64,000 nt of DNA from Croceicoccus mobilis. GTDB lineage: Bacteria > Pseudomonadota > Alphaproteobacteria > Sphingomonadales > Sphingomonadaceae. Positions 1 through 8,664 of the stretch are shown here, one piece after another. The translations under genes were made by a program, and so were the position numbers. The DNA lies in NCBI RefSeq assembly GCF_001661965.1, contig NZ_LYWZ01000017.1, positions 62,001 through 126,000 of the forward strand, written 5' to 3'. Under the pieces are notes generated by a model. It was not told the origin of the DNA. It worked only from the letters and a program-made list of their open reading frames with translations, and made no database searches. Position 1 is the stretch's first letter; each line of letters begins with the position of its first letter.

Positions 1-1
1 G

Positions 2-478
2 ATACCCTATGCCAAATATCTCGAATATCCCGGCGCCCCTGTGAACCTCCCGCGGCCGATCGATCCGGCAGACCCGCTCAATACCGATGTGACGGGCGGC
101 GATGGCGTGTTCGTTCCCGGGCAAGGCATCGATCTTAGCGGAACGCGGCTTTTCAAGACCCCGAAGCTGACCGTCAGCATGACGGCGACCTATGCGATCC
201 CCACCAGCGGGGGCGAGGTCACCGTCTCCCCCAATCTCTATTACGCATCGAAGCTGTGCACCGAGCCGACCCATCTGGCCGACCTGTGCACCGACAATCT
301 CAAGGTAAATCTCGAAATCGCCTATGAACAGGACGATGGGCCGTGGCGCTTTGCGCTGTGGGGCCGCAACCTGACCAATGACGATTCCTTCGTCTCGGTG
401 TCGAATAATGGCTCGGGCGTGCTGCTGATGCCCGGCGATCCGCTCGAAGTGGGACTGACTTCGACCTTCAGCTTCTGA
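2..478 (+). CDS. TonB-dependent receptor, C-terminal part only
   Basis: The reading frame is open from the left edge of the window and stops at 478, so only about the last 158 residues are present. The sequence has the alternating strand pattern of an outer-membrane beta-barrel, a WGRNLTND segment typical of the penultimate strands of TonB-dependent receptors, and ends in Phe (TFSF), the usual outer-membrane C-terminal signature. The plug domain and signal peptide lie outside the window. A GTG at 41 is not a credible start because the same frame continues upstream. It would import a substrate across the outer membrane using TonB energy. The substrate is unknown. Confidence 0.85.
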   Translation: MPYAKYLEYPGAPVNLPRPIDPADPLNTDVTGGDGVFVPGQGIDLSGTRLFKTPKLTVSMTATYAIPTSGGEVTVSPNLYYASKLCTEPTHLADLCTDNLKVNLEIAYEQDDGPWRFALWGRNLTNDDSFVSVSNNGSGVLLMPGDPLEVGLTSTFSF

Positions 479-492
479 TCCTCGCGCAAAAA

Positions 493-523
493 GGGGCCGC
501 TCCCCGTAAAAGGGAGCGGCCCC
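493..523. terminator. Strong hairpin after receptor gene
   Basis: A perfect 12-bp inverted repeat (GGGGCCGCTCCC at 493-504 and its complement at 512-523) with a 7-nt loop starts 14 bases past the receptor stop. There is no T-run on the plus side, but it lies between converging genes and could serve both directions. Confidence 0.6.
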
Positions 524-533
524 GGTTGGCGCA

Positions 534-573
534 GCGGTGCTGCGGTGCTGCGGTGCTGCGGTGCTGCGGTGCT
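534..573. repeat. 8-bp tandem repeat, five copies
   Basis: Five exact consecutive copies of GCGGTGCT, followed by a partial copy, fill the short gap between the hairpin and the end of the next gene. The unit length is not a multiple of three and the repeat lies outside the genes called here. It looks like a slippage-prone simple repeat. Confidence 0.9.
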
Positions 574-583
574 GCGGGGACGA

Positions 584-991
584 TTAGCCGATCGCGATAT
601 CCTCGATAAAGGGCACCACCTTTTGCGGATCGTAGAATTCGCGCCAATAGGCGATCTGTCCGTCGACGATCCGGAACTGCCAGCAATATCCATTGGCGTA
701 ATGCCGGCCGTCGACATGCGTGCCCGATGACGTGCAGGTGGCGAATAGTTCCCCCGCCCGGTCGGTTGCATAGACCTCGATATCGTGAAAGCCAAAGCTT
801 GCCATGGTGTAGCGCACGCCGGCAAAGCGGGCCAGGATCTGGTCGCGCCCGTCGAACCGCGTCAACTGCCCCTCGGGCGAAAAGTGGGTTTCGACCAGCG
901 CGTCGGCGCTGATCAGCGCGGCAAGCCCCGCCGCGTCATTGTCGCTGCCCAGACAGCGGAAGAATTCCGCCACGATCGCCTTGTCATTCAT
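584..991 (-). CDS. NTF2-like / SnoaL-like protein
   Basis: A 135-residue protein of the size and composition of the NTF2-like fold, a cone-shaped alpha+beta barrel used by small isomerases, dehydratases and ligand-binding proteins. The N-terminal helix (DKAIVAEFFRCLGSDN) and the C-terminal strand pattern YCWQFRIVDGQIAYWREFYD are typical. I chose the ATG at 991 because AGGAGG lies about 10 bases upstream; a longer frame to 1024 has no ribosome site. It is probably the last gene of the leftward AraC/VOC/SDR operon, separated from the SDR by 155 bp. The reaction is unknown; two other NTF2-like genes occur at 35267 and 48839. Confidence 0.8.
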   Translation of the reverse strand: MNDKAIVAEFFRCLGSDNDAAGLAALISADALVETHFSPEGQLTRFDGRDQILARFAGVRYTMASFGFHDIEVYATDRAGELFATCTSSGTHVDGRHYANGYCWQFRIVDGQIAYWREFYDPQKVVPFIEDIAIG

Positions 992-1146
992 GGTCTCTGC
1001 GCCTCCTCTTCCCGTTCTTGTCATGGCTGCGGCGCAGGCGCCCGCCGGACCTGCACGCTAGCAGCATGCGCGATAGGCGCGGGGAAATTGCCTTTAAGAA
1101 CCGGCGCTCTCGTCAAATCTTCCAGAGCGCGAAAAAGCTTCGGGTT

Positions 1147-1923
1147 TCAGCTGAGATAGACCCCGCCATCGACATTGATCGTCTGCCCGACCAGGAAACC
1201 GGCCATCGGGCTGGCCAGGAACAGCGCCGTGCCGACCAGATCGCCGGGCTGGCCCAACCGACCGGCGGGAATTATCCCTTCGACCATTGCGGTGAATTGC
1301 GCCGCATCAATGCCAAAACGCGCACCCATGTCGCGCGACAGCGCCGACCACAGCGGCGTTTCGATCTGACCGGGCGCGATGGCGTTGACGCGCACGCCCT
1401 TTTTCACCAGCGCCAGCGCCGCGGATTGGGTGATCGAAATGACCGACGCCTTGCTGGCGCAATATACCGGGGCATTTTCGTCGCCTCGACGTCCGCCGAC
1501 AGACGCGATATTGACGATCGCCCCGCTCCCGCGTTCGGCCATGTGCCTTGCGGCAGCCTGCAGCATCATGAACAGGCCTGAGACATTGACCGCGTCAATC
1601 GCGGCCCAATCCTCACGCGTGGTATCGAACAGCGAAGGACAGCGAAACAACCCCGCCGCATTCACCAATACGTCGATCGCGCCATGGCTGGCGATGACGC
1701 CCGCGACCGCAGCGGCAATGCTGGCATCGTCGGCAACGTCCAGCGGGACGCCAATCGCATCGACCCCCTGCGCCGCCAGTGCCTGCGCCGCGTCGCCTGC
1801 CCCCTTGATGTCGCCCACCACGACCCGCGCGCCCTGCCCGCCAAAGCCTGCGGCAATCGCTTGCCCAATGCCGCTGGCACCGCCCGTGACGATAACGGTC
1901 TTGCCGGTCAGTCCCAGATCCAT
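1147..1923 (-). CDS. SDR family oxidoreductase
   Basis: A 258-residue classical short-chain dehydrogenase. It has TGGASGIG at residues 13-20 for nucleotide binding, NAAG near 88, a Ser in the NIASVGG strand, and the catalytic YCASK near 155; the C-terminus NVDGGVYLS is typical. Asp in VVGDIKG at the end of strand 2 suggests NAD over NADP. The start is supported by AGGAGGGG nine bases upstream. It probably oxidises or reduces a hydroxyl/keto group of the island substrate. It sits 14 bp after the VOC gene in the AraC operon. Confidence 0.9.
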   Translation of the reverse strand: MDLGLTGKTVIVTGGASGIGQAIAAGFGGQGARVVVGDIKGAGDAAQALAAQGVDAIGVPLDVADDASIAAAVAGVIASHGAIDVLVNAAGLFRCPSLFDTTREDWAAIDAVNVSGLFMMLQAAARHMAERGSGAIVNIASVGGRRGDENAPVYCASKASVISITQSAALALVKKGVRVNAIAPGQIETPLWSALSRDMGARFGIDAAQFTAMVEGIIPAGRLGQPGDLVGTALFLASPMAGFLVGQTINVDGGVYLS

Positions 1924-1937
1924 TTGTAATTCCCCTC

Positions 1938-2486
1938 CTAGCCCGGCATGGCGCGCACGGGATCGCTGCCGTCCCAGTCGCGCGCGGCCGCAACCATCAT
2001 CTCGTGAACCGGATCGAGCATGGGCAAGAGCCCCTCCGCAATCTCGAAGGCGAGGCCCGCGCTGCCGGCGCCATAGCTGTCGAAATAGGCAAAGCGCGGC
2101 CCCCCGGCGCTCCCCTCATGGATCGGCGCGAGCCCGCTGGCGAGCGCGTGGGCGTGGGCCGCGTCAAATGCATCGGCGCTGTCGAACCAGCTCGACAGAT
2201 GCTGGCACCCTTCGCGGCCGGATCGCAGGAAATCGCGATAGCCGCTGGGCGCATCGTCGTGCTGATGGATGATCTCCAGCTGCATCGTGTCGGATATCTG
2301 GGCATAGGCAAGCGAGAGAACCGGCGACGCCGACGGCTGGCCGCGATAGCGGTAATCGTCAAACCCCACCTCGCGCGAGACGAAGAACGGACCTGTTCCC
2401 ATGATCTGCGTCCAGTATTCGAGCGCGCCATCGAAATCGTTCACCACCAGTCCCATCTGGCGGACCGGGCCCAATCGCGTCGTCAT
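1938..2486 (-). CDS. VOC family protein
   Basis: A 182-residue vicinal-oxygen-chelate protein. The opening QMGLVVNDFDGALEYWTQIM is the usual VOC strand-helix start, and LEIIHQHDDAP carries candidate metal-ligand residues. It is clearly paralogous to the protein at 8098: both share the EIIHQH segment, an SGREG motif and the C-terminal AARDWDGSDP. The ATG overlaps the stop of the AraC gene (ATGA), so the two are translationally coupled. VOC proteins include epimerases, dioxygenases and lyases; which one applies cannot be told from sequence. Confidence 0.85.
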   Translation of the reverse strand: MTTRLGPVRQMGLVVNDFDGALEYWTQIMGTGPFFVSREVGFDDYRYRGQPSASPVLSLAYAQISDTMQLEIIHQHDDAPSGYRDFLRSGREGCQHLSSWFDSADAFDAAHAHALASGLAPIHEGSAGGPRFAYFDSYGAGSAGLAFEIAEGLLPMLDPVHEMMVAAARDWDGSDPVRAMPG

Positions 2487-3466
2487 CGCGTGCCCCCGAT
2501 CGTCATTGCCCCCTCGCCCCGGCGCAGGTCGCGCAAGCCCGCGCCATCGTGCCAGCGGCGGACCGCGCGGCGAAAACTGGCGACATCTTCATAGCCCAGC
2601 CGCCAGGACATGCGCTTGGGCGTCACCCCCTCGGCCAGCGCGCAATCGACATAGGCACGGCGGAATTCCATCTGCAGTTCGCGATAGCTGCAATTCTCCT
2701 CTTGCAGACGGCGGTGCAGCGTCGTCCTGCTCATGGCGAGCCGTTCGCAGGCCTCGTCCAATGTCGGCAGGCGCTCGCTCTGTTCGAACAGGTCGATCAG
2801 CCGCGCGCGCGTTTTTCGGTGCGCCGCCGGGTCGATCGCAAAGGCATGTCCCAGTTCGCTCGACATGACCGGAAGATCGAGTTCGCGCGCGTCGCCGATC
2901 ATGCGGAACCGGTCGGCATCGTAAACGATCTTCTGATAGCCCAGTTCGGAATAGGCGTTGCGTTCGTCGGGCGCTGCGAACGGCACCTCCAGCGTCAGCA
3001 GGGTCGGCACCCGGTCGGCAAGCTGGAGCCAGAGCTCGATCATCGAGGAGATCGACGCCTCGGCACAAAAGCGATAGCCGCTGGCGTCGAATGGCAGTGC
3101 CGAATCCTGTTCGTAATACCAGTGCTGACCATCGTGCCGGAAGGTGGCATCGAAAGGCGCGCCGGCCAGCCGGGTGGCCCCGGTCCAATATTCCATGACC
3201 GTGCGCAAATCCGGCAGGAACATCATGCGCTTGCCCGCGACGCCAAGGTCTGAAAGCTTGGCCCGCGTGCCGCATTTCAGCGCGAAATTGCCCGGTGTGT
3301 GCCGCCCCAGCGCGGAAAACATGCGTGCCGCGCTGACATCGTCGAGGGGGCTCAGCCGGTCAATGGCGCCGGAGTCGAGCGGCACGCCCGCGAACACGGC
3401 GTCTTGCGTCTCTCCCGCGAGGTCGAGCCGGCGGGAATAGGCGCGGATCTTGGCGGGCTTGTGCAT
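2483..3466 (-). CDS. AraC-family transcriptional regulator
   Basis: A 327-residue regulator. The N-terminal two thirds resemble the ligand-binding domain of OruR/ArgR-type AraC regulators, and the C-terminal part (about 230-305) holds the AraC DNA-binding unit, including a helix-turn-helix reading LAMSRTTLHRRLQEENCSY and the second helix pair RLGYEDVASFRRAVRRW. The ATG has GGGGAGAAGGGG directly upstream. It is divergent from the receptor at 3646 and heads a VOC-SDR-NTF2 operon. Both sides of the shared promoter carry a copy of the island palindrome (3502 and 3601), so it may be a member of the regulon, its regulator, or both. Confidence 0.9.
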   Translation of the reverse strand: MHKPAKIRAYSRRLDLAGETQDAVFAGVPLDSGAIDRLSPLDDVSAARMFSALGRHTPGNFALKCGTRAKLSDLGVAGKRMMFLPDLRTVMEYWTGATRLAGAPFDATFRHDGQHWYYEQDSALPFDASGYRFCAEASISSMIELWLQLADRVPTLLTLEVPFAAPDERNAYSELGYQKIVYDADRFRMIGDARELDLPVMSSELGHAFAIDPAAHRKTRARLIDLFEQSERLPTLDEACERLAMSRTTLHRRLQEENCSYRELQMEFRRAYVDCALAEGVTPKRMSWRLGYEDVASFRRAVRRWHDGAGLRDLRRGEGAMTIGGTR

Positions 3467-3501
3467 CCCCTTCTCCCCAATTGTCTTGTTATCGGGAGAT
3501 C

Positions 3502-3515
3502 GTAACCCTGCACAC
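3502..3515. promoter_or_regulatory. Island palindrome, AraC side
   Basis: GTAACCCTGCACAC, 36 bp upstream of the AraC-type gene start. It fits the GTAnGC-N2-GCnTAC pattern with one change in each half. Confidence 0.5.
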
Positions 3516-3600
3516 GGCCTGCGTCAATTCAGGCATTCGGGACATTTGGCCCCGTAATTGAGGACTATTGCACCGATATGCGCCGCCGCACCGCCACAAC

Positions 3601-3614
3601 GTGCGCTAGCTTAC
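3601..3614. promoter_or_regulatory. Island palindrome, receptor side
   Basis: GTGCGCTAGCTTAC, about 31 bp upstream of the receptor start. The dyad is centred on TA; the only departure from the consensus is G for A at position 3. Confidence 0.75.
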
Positions 3615-3645
3615 CGGGAATCAAAAAAAGAAAACATCGGGAGGG

Positions 3646-5913
3646 ATGATGCAACGCAAGGCATGGCTGCTCGCGGGGGCGAGCCTGTTTGTCGCCGGTC
3701 CGGCATGGGCACAGGACGCAAATGACGCGGCAGGCAGCACGTCGCCGCCGGAAATCGTGGTCACAGGCGCAAACAAGTTCGGGCAGGATCTCGACAGGGC
3801 GGCGGTCGCCGCGACCTCAGTCGATGCAGAGCAGCTCGATGCCTATCGCATCACGTCGGTGCAGGACGTGGCGGTCCGCGTGCCCAGCCTCGTCTACAAC
3901 AACCCGTCCAATTTCGCGCAGGCCTTCATTCGCGGCCTGGGCTCCAATTTCTCCTTGGGCGGGCTGGAATCGGCGGTCGCGACCTATGTCGACGGCGTCT
4001 ATCTGCAGCGCCAGAACGGCGCCGCCATCGACCTGGTGGATCTGTCCGGCGTGCAGGTGCTGAAAGGTCCGCAAGGCACGCTTTACGGCCGCAACGCGAC
4101 CGGCGGCGTCATATTGATCGAAACCGCCGATCCGACCGACCGGCTGGAGGGATCGGTCATGGGCGAATATGGCCGGTTCGACAGCTACCGCGTGCAGGGC
4201 GTGCTGAACCTGCCGGTATCGCAAACCATTGCGGTCCGCTTTTCCGGTCAGCTTAAAGGCAATGGCGATTTTTCGAACAATTACTACGATTCCTCGATCA
4301 AGCGCGGTCGGTCGCGATCCTATTACGGACGCGCGAAGGTCCGGTTTTCACCGACCACGAATTTCGATGCGACCTACATGCTCGAATATATGGAGCAGAC
4401 ATCGACATCGTTTTCGCAGCGCGAGACGCTGCCCTCACCCTATTGCCAGGTCTGTTTCCTGTTCGGCATCGATGCGCCGGGCAGCGATGATTTCTACGAC
4501 AACAGCCAGACCGACGGCCCCGGCGTAAAGGACGATGTGAAATTCTGGGCGCACACGCTCACGCTCGATTATGCGAGCGATGATTTCACGGTCAGTTCGG
4601 TCACCGGTTATCGCCGCCAGAGCACGCCGCTGTCCGACGACCAGGAATTCATGCCGCCCGACTTCTTTCGCAGCCACGTCAGGGAACACGGCCCCAATTT
4701 CTATCACGACACCTATATCCGCACGGACTTCGACGGTCCGCTCAACGTCCTTGCCGGCGGCAGCTACATGGACGAGGACAATACGCAGGACGTGGGTTTC
4801 ACCGGCCTTGCCTTCGGCGATCTCGACGTGCGCAACAGGAACGAGATCAGCGTGAAGTCGATCTCGTTCTATGGCGAGGCCAGCTATGACATCACGCCAG
4901 AGGTCAGGGTCAGCGCCGGCGCGCGCTGGAACCAGGACACCAAGAAAATCCACGTCACCAATAACGATGGCGCAAGAATCGCGCTCGGCCTGCCAGAAGA
5001 GGCGGCCGATTTCTCGGTACGCGCGCGCTTTCGCAGCCTTACGCCGCGCCTCGTGCTCTCTTACGACGGGGATGCGGGCTATTATTACGCCAGCTACAAC
5101 CGGGGCGAGCGCAGCGGCGGGTTCGGCAGCCCGATCATCGCACCGGGAGCCGCGGTCGATCCCGAGACTCTCGACAATTTCGAGATCGGGGCGAAGAATA
5201 GCTTCATGAACGGCCTGCTGACGACGAGCCTGGCGCTGTTCTATGGCAGTTACAAGGACATACAGGTGCAGGTCGTCGACAGCCAGACCGGCTCGGTGCT
5301 CCTTCAGAACGCGGCCAAGGGAGAGGTCAAAGGTGTCGAGTTCGAAGCCACTTTGAAGCCGGCAGGCGGCCTCATCCTGTCGGGCGGCGTGACCTATCTG
5401 GGGAACAAGTTCAATTCCTTTCCGGATGCCAATGTCTTCAGCCCATTCCCAAGCTATCCGGGCGATGCGGATTATCCGGCAGATGCTCCGCCCTGCGGCA
5501 GCGCGGGGGCCCCTGCCAGTGCCTGCGGCGGGCTCGACGGCAGCCAGAAGCTGGATCTGTCGGGCAAGGTGCTGCCCCGTTCTCCGAAATTCGCAGGCTT
5601 CGTCGCGGCCAATTACGAAACCCCGGTCTTTGCCGACTGGAGCCTGCGCGCCGATGCGATCGCACGCTTCACCACGAAATACGAATTCACCGCAGGCGCG
5701 GGCGGGCTGCTGCGCAATGACATCCAGCACGGTTACACCAAGGTCGATGGCAGTCTCGCCCTTGCTTCGGATGGCGGAACGGAAGTGGGCGTCTATGCGC
5801 AGAACATCTTTGGCGCGAAATTCCTCCAGTTCGCGCAGACCGCGTCATTCGGCGCGTTCCAGGTCCGCCCCATGCCACCCACTTATGGCGTCCGCGTGAA
5901 GCAGAGCTTCTGA
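3646..5913 (+). CDS. TonB-dependent receptor
   Basis: A 755-residue outer-membrane receptor. It has a signal peptide ending near AWAQD, a TonB-box-like EIVVTGANK at about 37-45, a plug domain with VEV-type GPQGTLYGRNATGG near 140, and a 22-strand-type barrel ending in Phe (VKQSF). Two adjacent ATGs (3646, 3649) follow GGGAGGG; spacing slightly favours the second. It is transcribed alone, with a palindrome copy in its promoter and a strong intrinsic terminator 14 bp after its stop. It should import an island substrate; the ligand is unknown. Confidence 0.92.
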   Translation: MMQRKAWLLAGASLFVAGPAWAQDANDAAGSTSPPEIVVTGANKFGQDLDRAAVAATSVDAEQLDAYRITSVQDVAVRVPSLVYNNPSNFAQAFIRGLGSNFSLGGLESAVATYVDGVYLQRQNGAAIDLVDLSGVQVLKGPQGTLYGRNATGGVILIETADPTDRLEGSVMGEYGRFDSYRVQGVLNLPVSQTIAVRFSGQLKGNGDFSNNYYDSSIKRGRSRSYYGRAKVRFSPTTNFDATYMLEYMEQTSTSFSQRETLPSPYCQVCFLFGIDAPGSDDFYDNSQTDGPGVKDDVKFWAHTLTLDYASDDFTVSSVTGYRRQSTPLSDDQEFMPPDFFRSHVREHGPNFYHDTYIRTDFDGPLNVLAGGSYMDEDNTQDVGFTGLAFGDLDVRNRNEISVKSISFYGEASYDITPEVRVSAGARWNQDTKKIHVTNNDGARIALGLPEEAADFSVRARFRSLTPRLVLSYDGDAGYYYASYNRGERSGGFGSPIIAPGAAVDPETLDNFEIGAKNSFMNGLLTTSLALFYGSYKDIQVQVVDSQTGSVLLQNAAKGEVKGVEFEATLKPAGGLILSGGVTYLGNKFNSFPDANVFSPFPSYPGDADYPADAPPCGSAGAPASACGGLDGSQKLDLSGKVLPRSPKFAGFVAANYETPVFADWSLRADAIARFTTKYEFTAGAGGLLRNDIQHGYTKVDGSLALASDGGTEVGVYAQNIFGAKFLQFAQTASFGAFQVRPMPPTYGVRVKQSF

Positions 5914-5926
5914 AACGGCGCCGTAA

Positions 5927-5976
5927 CAGCCCTGTCCGGCCGAACCTCACCTTGCCGGACAGGGCTGCCTCTTTTT
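5927..5976 (+). terminator. Rho-independent terminator
   Basis: A 14-bp perfect stem (CAGCCCTGTCCGGC at 5927-5940 with its complement at 5954-5967), a 13-nt loop and a CCTCTTTTT tail. This is a textbook intrinsic terminator for the receptor gene. Confidence 0.9.
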
Positions 5977-6041
5977 CTGCATGAACCCGGCGCATGGATA
6001 CCGGTGAAGTGGGGACCGAACGGATAGAAGGAGCGGGGCGC

Positions 6042-7667
6042 ATGACAGGCAGCAATGATACCGTCGACGTGGTGATCGTAGGGGCCGGTCCGTCGGGCGC
6101 GGTGGCGGCCAAGCGGCTGGCCGAGGCGGGGATGAGCGTGACCTGCCTCGAACAGGGCGATTGGACAGACCATGGCGCGCATGTCGGCGATAAGCCACTT
6201 TGGGAACTGATGGCCGCGCAAAAATACCACTGGCGTCCCAATGTCCGGCTTCTGGCCAGCGATTATCCGGTCGATGAAAGCGAAAGCGAGATACCCGCCG
6301 CCATGTTCAATGGCGTGGGCGGTTCGGCCATTCTCTATTCCGCCGCATGGCCGCGCCTGACGCCATCCGATTTCCGTGTGCGCTCGCTGGATGGCGTCGC
6401 GGCGGACTGGCCGCTCGATTACTGGGAGCTTGAGCCGTTCTATGAACGCGTCGAGGAAGTCGTCGGCGTCTCTGGCCTTGCCGGCGATCCCGCCTATCCG
6501 CCGCGCCGGGGCAAGGACTACCCGATGCCGCCGCTGCCCGTGGGCAAGACCGGGATGACCGCGATCAAGGGCATGGACAAGCTGGGCTGGCACTGGTGGG
6601 TGGGGAACAGCGCCATCGCGACCAGGCCCCATGGCAGGCTGAACCCGTGCCAGCGGATCGGCACCTGCAATTCCGGTTGCCCCGAACAGGCCAAATCCAC
6701 GCCCGACATCACCCATTGGCCCGATGCCATCGCGCTGGGCGCACGGCTTGTGACTGGCGCACGGGTCAGCCGGGTCGAGACCGATGCCGCCGGGCACGCC
6801 AGCGGCGTGGAATGGATCGACCGGATGGGTGACCGCCATTTCCAGCGCGCCAGCATCGTCATCCTGTGCGCCAATGGCATCGGTACGCCCCGGCTTCTGC
6901 TGATGAGCGAGACGGGCCGGTTTCGGGGCGGGCTTGCCAATGGCTCGGGCCTCGTCGGGCGGAACCTGATGATGCACGGGATGAGCGTGGTGATCGGCGC
7001 GTTCGAAGAGGATTTGCAAAGCTGGCGCGGACCGTTCGGGCAGCATCTCTATTCGATGGAATTCTACGACACCGACGCCTCGCGCGGGTTCCTGCGCGGC
7101 GCGAAATGGCAGCTGTTTCCGGGCGCTGGGCCGATGGCCTTTCACGCTGGGGTCGCAGGTGCCCCATACGACCATGGCTGGGGCGAACAGATGCACCGCA
7201 ACACCGACGTCTGGTTCGGCAAGTCGATGGGATGGAGCATCATCTATGAAGACCTCCCCGACCCTGAGAACCGCGTAACCCTCAGCGGCGATCTGACCGA
7301 TAGCGACGAACTGCCTGCGCCCAGGATCCGCTTTCGCGTCGATGACAATGCCCGCCGCCTGTCGGCATTTCACTTGGAACGCGCGACCGAGGCACTGGAG
7401 GCGGCCGGCGCGCATAGCACGCAGAAGATCCCCGATACCGACATGGGCGCGCATCTCCTTGGCACCGCGCGCATGGGGGACGATCCGGCCAGCTCGGTCG
7501 TCGACCGCTGGGGCGAGGCGCATGACGTGCCGGGGCTGTTCATCTTCGATGGCAGCGTGTTCCCGACCTCGGGCGGGGTGAACCCCACGGCGACAATCTG
7601 CGCGCTGGCGCTGCGCAATGCCGAACGCATCGTCGCGCGCCGCCGCGACATCCGGAGCGCGGCGTGA
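6042..7667 (+). CDS. GMC-family FAD oxidoreductase
   Basis: A 541-residue glucose-methanol-choline oxidoreductase. The N-terminal VVIVGAGPSGAVAAKRL is the FAD-binding dinucleotide fold, and the C-terminal GMC domain holds HLLGTARMG with its conserved His and NPTATI with its conserved Asn. I chose the ATG at 6042 because AAGGAG precedes it; an in-frame ATG at 5994 has no ribosome site. The next gene overlaps its stop and encodes a gluconate-dehydrogenase-subunit-3-like protein, so it probably works as a membrane- or periplasm-linked alcohol dehydrogenase complex. No island palindrome lies between the receptor terminator and this gene. Confidence 0.9.
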   Translation: MTGSNDTVDVVIVGAGPSGAVAAKRLAEAGMSVTCLEQGDWTDHGAHVGDKPLWELMAAQKYHWRPNVRLLASDYPVDESESEIPAAMFNGVGGSAILYSAAWPRLTPSDFRVRSLDGVAADWPLDYWELEPFYERVEEVVGVSGLAGDPAYPPRRGKDYPMPPLPVGKTGMTAIKGMDKLGWHWWVGNSAIATRPHGRLNPCQRIGTCNSGCPEQAKSTPDITHWPDAIALGARLVTGARVSRVETDAAGHASGVEWIDRMGDRHFQRASIVILCANGIGTPRLLLMSETGRFRGGLANGSGLVGRNLMMHGMSVVIGAFEEDLQSWRGPFGQHLYSMEFYDTDASRGFLRGAKWQLFPGAGPMAFHAGVAGAPYDHGWGEQMHRNTDVWFGKSMGWSIIYEDLPDPENRVTLSGDLTDSDELPAPRIRFRVDDNARRLSAFHLERATEALEAAGAHSTQKIPDTDMGAHLLGTARMGDDPASSVVDRWGEAHDVPGLFIFDGSVFPTSGGVNPTATICALALRNAERIVARRRDIRSAA

Positions 7668-8101
7668 GCGCCGGGTTCACCGAAAGCCAGCGCGAAACGC
7701 TGGCGAGGCTCGCCGATATACTTGCGCCTGCCTATGGGAAAATGCCGGCGGCCAGCGAAATCGGTATCGCTGGCACCATGCTCGACACGGTGATCGGCTA
7801 TCGCCCCGATCTCAGGCCCGAACTCGCGCAGGTGCTGAACCGCGCGGCGGGGCATGAGAGCGAGCCCTGGCTGCGCGCCTTTCTGGAGGACGAGCCCGAG
7901 CTGTTCGCCGCGCTGGGGGCAGTGGTCGCCCACGGCTATTACATCAACGAAGAGGTGCGCCGCCTGATCGGCTATCCGGGGCAGGAACGACTGCCCTTCG
8001 ATCCCGACGAGACGCCCGAATATGCCGCCAATGGCATGCTTGGCCGGGTACAGGCGCGCGGGCCCATTTGGCGCGATCCGCGCAAGGGAGAGAATGCATG
8101 A
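7664..8101 (+). CDS. Gluconate 2-dehydrogenase subunit 3-like protein
   Basis: A 145-residue protein starting with GTG that overlaps the GMC stop (GTGA). The opening LTLARLADILAP-type helix (FTESQRETLARLADILAP) and the YINEEVRRLIGYPGQ segment match the small subunit that accompanies GMC dehydrogenases. In this branch I see no twin-arginine signal, which subunit 3 of the periplasmic enzymes normally carries, so a cytoplasmic complex is possible. It is directly followed by a VOC gene with ATGA overlap. Confidence 0.75.
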   Translation: MSAGFTESQRETLARLADILAPAYGKMPAASEIGIAGTMLDTVIGYRPDLRPELAQVLNRAAGHESEPWLRAFLEDEPELFAALGAVVAHGYYINEEVRRLIGYPGQERLPFDPDETPEYAANGMLGRVQARGPIWRDPRKGENA

Positions 8102-8637
8102 GCCGCATATTCGGACCGACCCGGCAACTGGGCATCGTGGTCCACGACTTCATGGGCACGCTGCGCCACTGGACCGAGGTGCAGGGCATCGGCCCGTTCT
8201 TCTATTTCACCGACACGCCGGTCGAAGGCTTTCGCCTGCGCGGGGTGAAATCGGAGCCGCCGGTGCTCTCGATCGCCTTTGGCTATAGCGGCGACCTGCA
8301 GATCGAGATCATCCACCAGCACAATGCTGCGCCCAGCATGTATCGCGAATTCCTCGTTTCCGGGCGCGAGGGGCTGAACCATGTTTCCGCCTTCCACGAC
8401 ACGGCGGGCTATGATGCGGTCTATGCGCAGACCATCGCACGCCATGGCGCGGCATGGCAGGAAGGCGCCATCGGGGGCGTGCGCTTCGCCTATTTCGAAA
8501 CCGAAAGCACGCCCGGCGCGACGATTTGCGAAATTTCGGAATCGGGCAATCCCGAAACCGCCGCAATCTTCGCGGCCATGCGCGATGCGGCGCGGGACTG
8601 GGACGGCAGCGACCCGATCAGACCGCTCGTCCCCTGA
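8098..8637 (+). CDS. VOC family protein, paralogue of the one at 1938
   Basis: A 179-residue vicinal-oxygen-chelate protein. The ATG at 8098 overlaps the previous stop (ATGA). Segments GIVVHDFMGTLRHWTEV and IEIIHQHNAAPSMYREF align easily with the protein at 1938, as does the C-terminal AARDWDGSDP. It is the last gene of the GMC operon. Having one VOC copy in each of two neighbouring operons suggests two related substrates or two steps on one substrate. Function beyond the fold is not evident. Confidence 0.85.
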   Translation: MSRIFGPTRQLGIVVHDFMGTLRHWTEVQGIGPFFYFTDTPVEGFRLRGVKSEPPVLSIAFGYSGDLQIEIIHQHNAAPSMYREFLVSGREGLNHVSAFHDTAGYDAVYAQTIARHGAAWQEGAIGGVRFAYFETESTPGATICEISESGNPETAAIFAAMRDAARDWDGSDPIRPLVP

Positions 8638-8664
8638 CCCGGCCTGACGGCGCGCCCGCTCCGC

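Noticed and set aside
534-573. CRISPR-like array
   Set aside because: Repeats are 8 bp, directly adjacent and without spacers.
4435-5730. 431-codon open frame on the minus strand across the first complete receptor
   Set aside because: It lies wholly antisense to a clear receptor, has no recognisable domain, and such long antisense frames are expected in GC-rich DNA.
5883-7523. 546-codon minus-strand frame over the GMC oxidoreductase
   Set aside because: Antisense shadow of a gene with clear family motifs.
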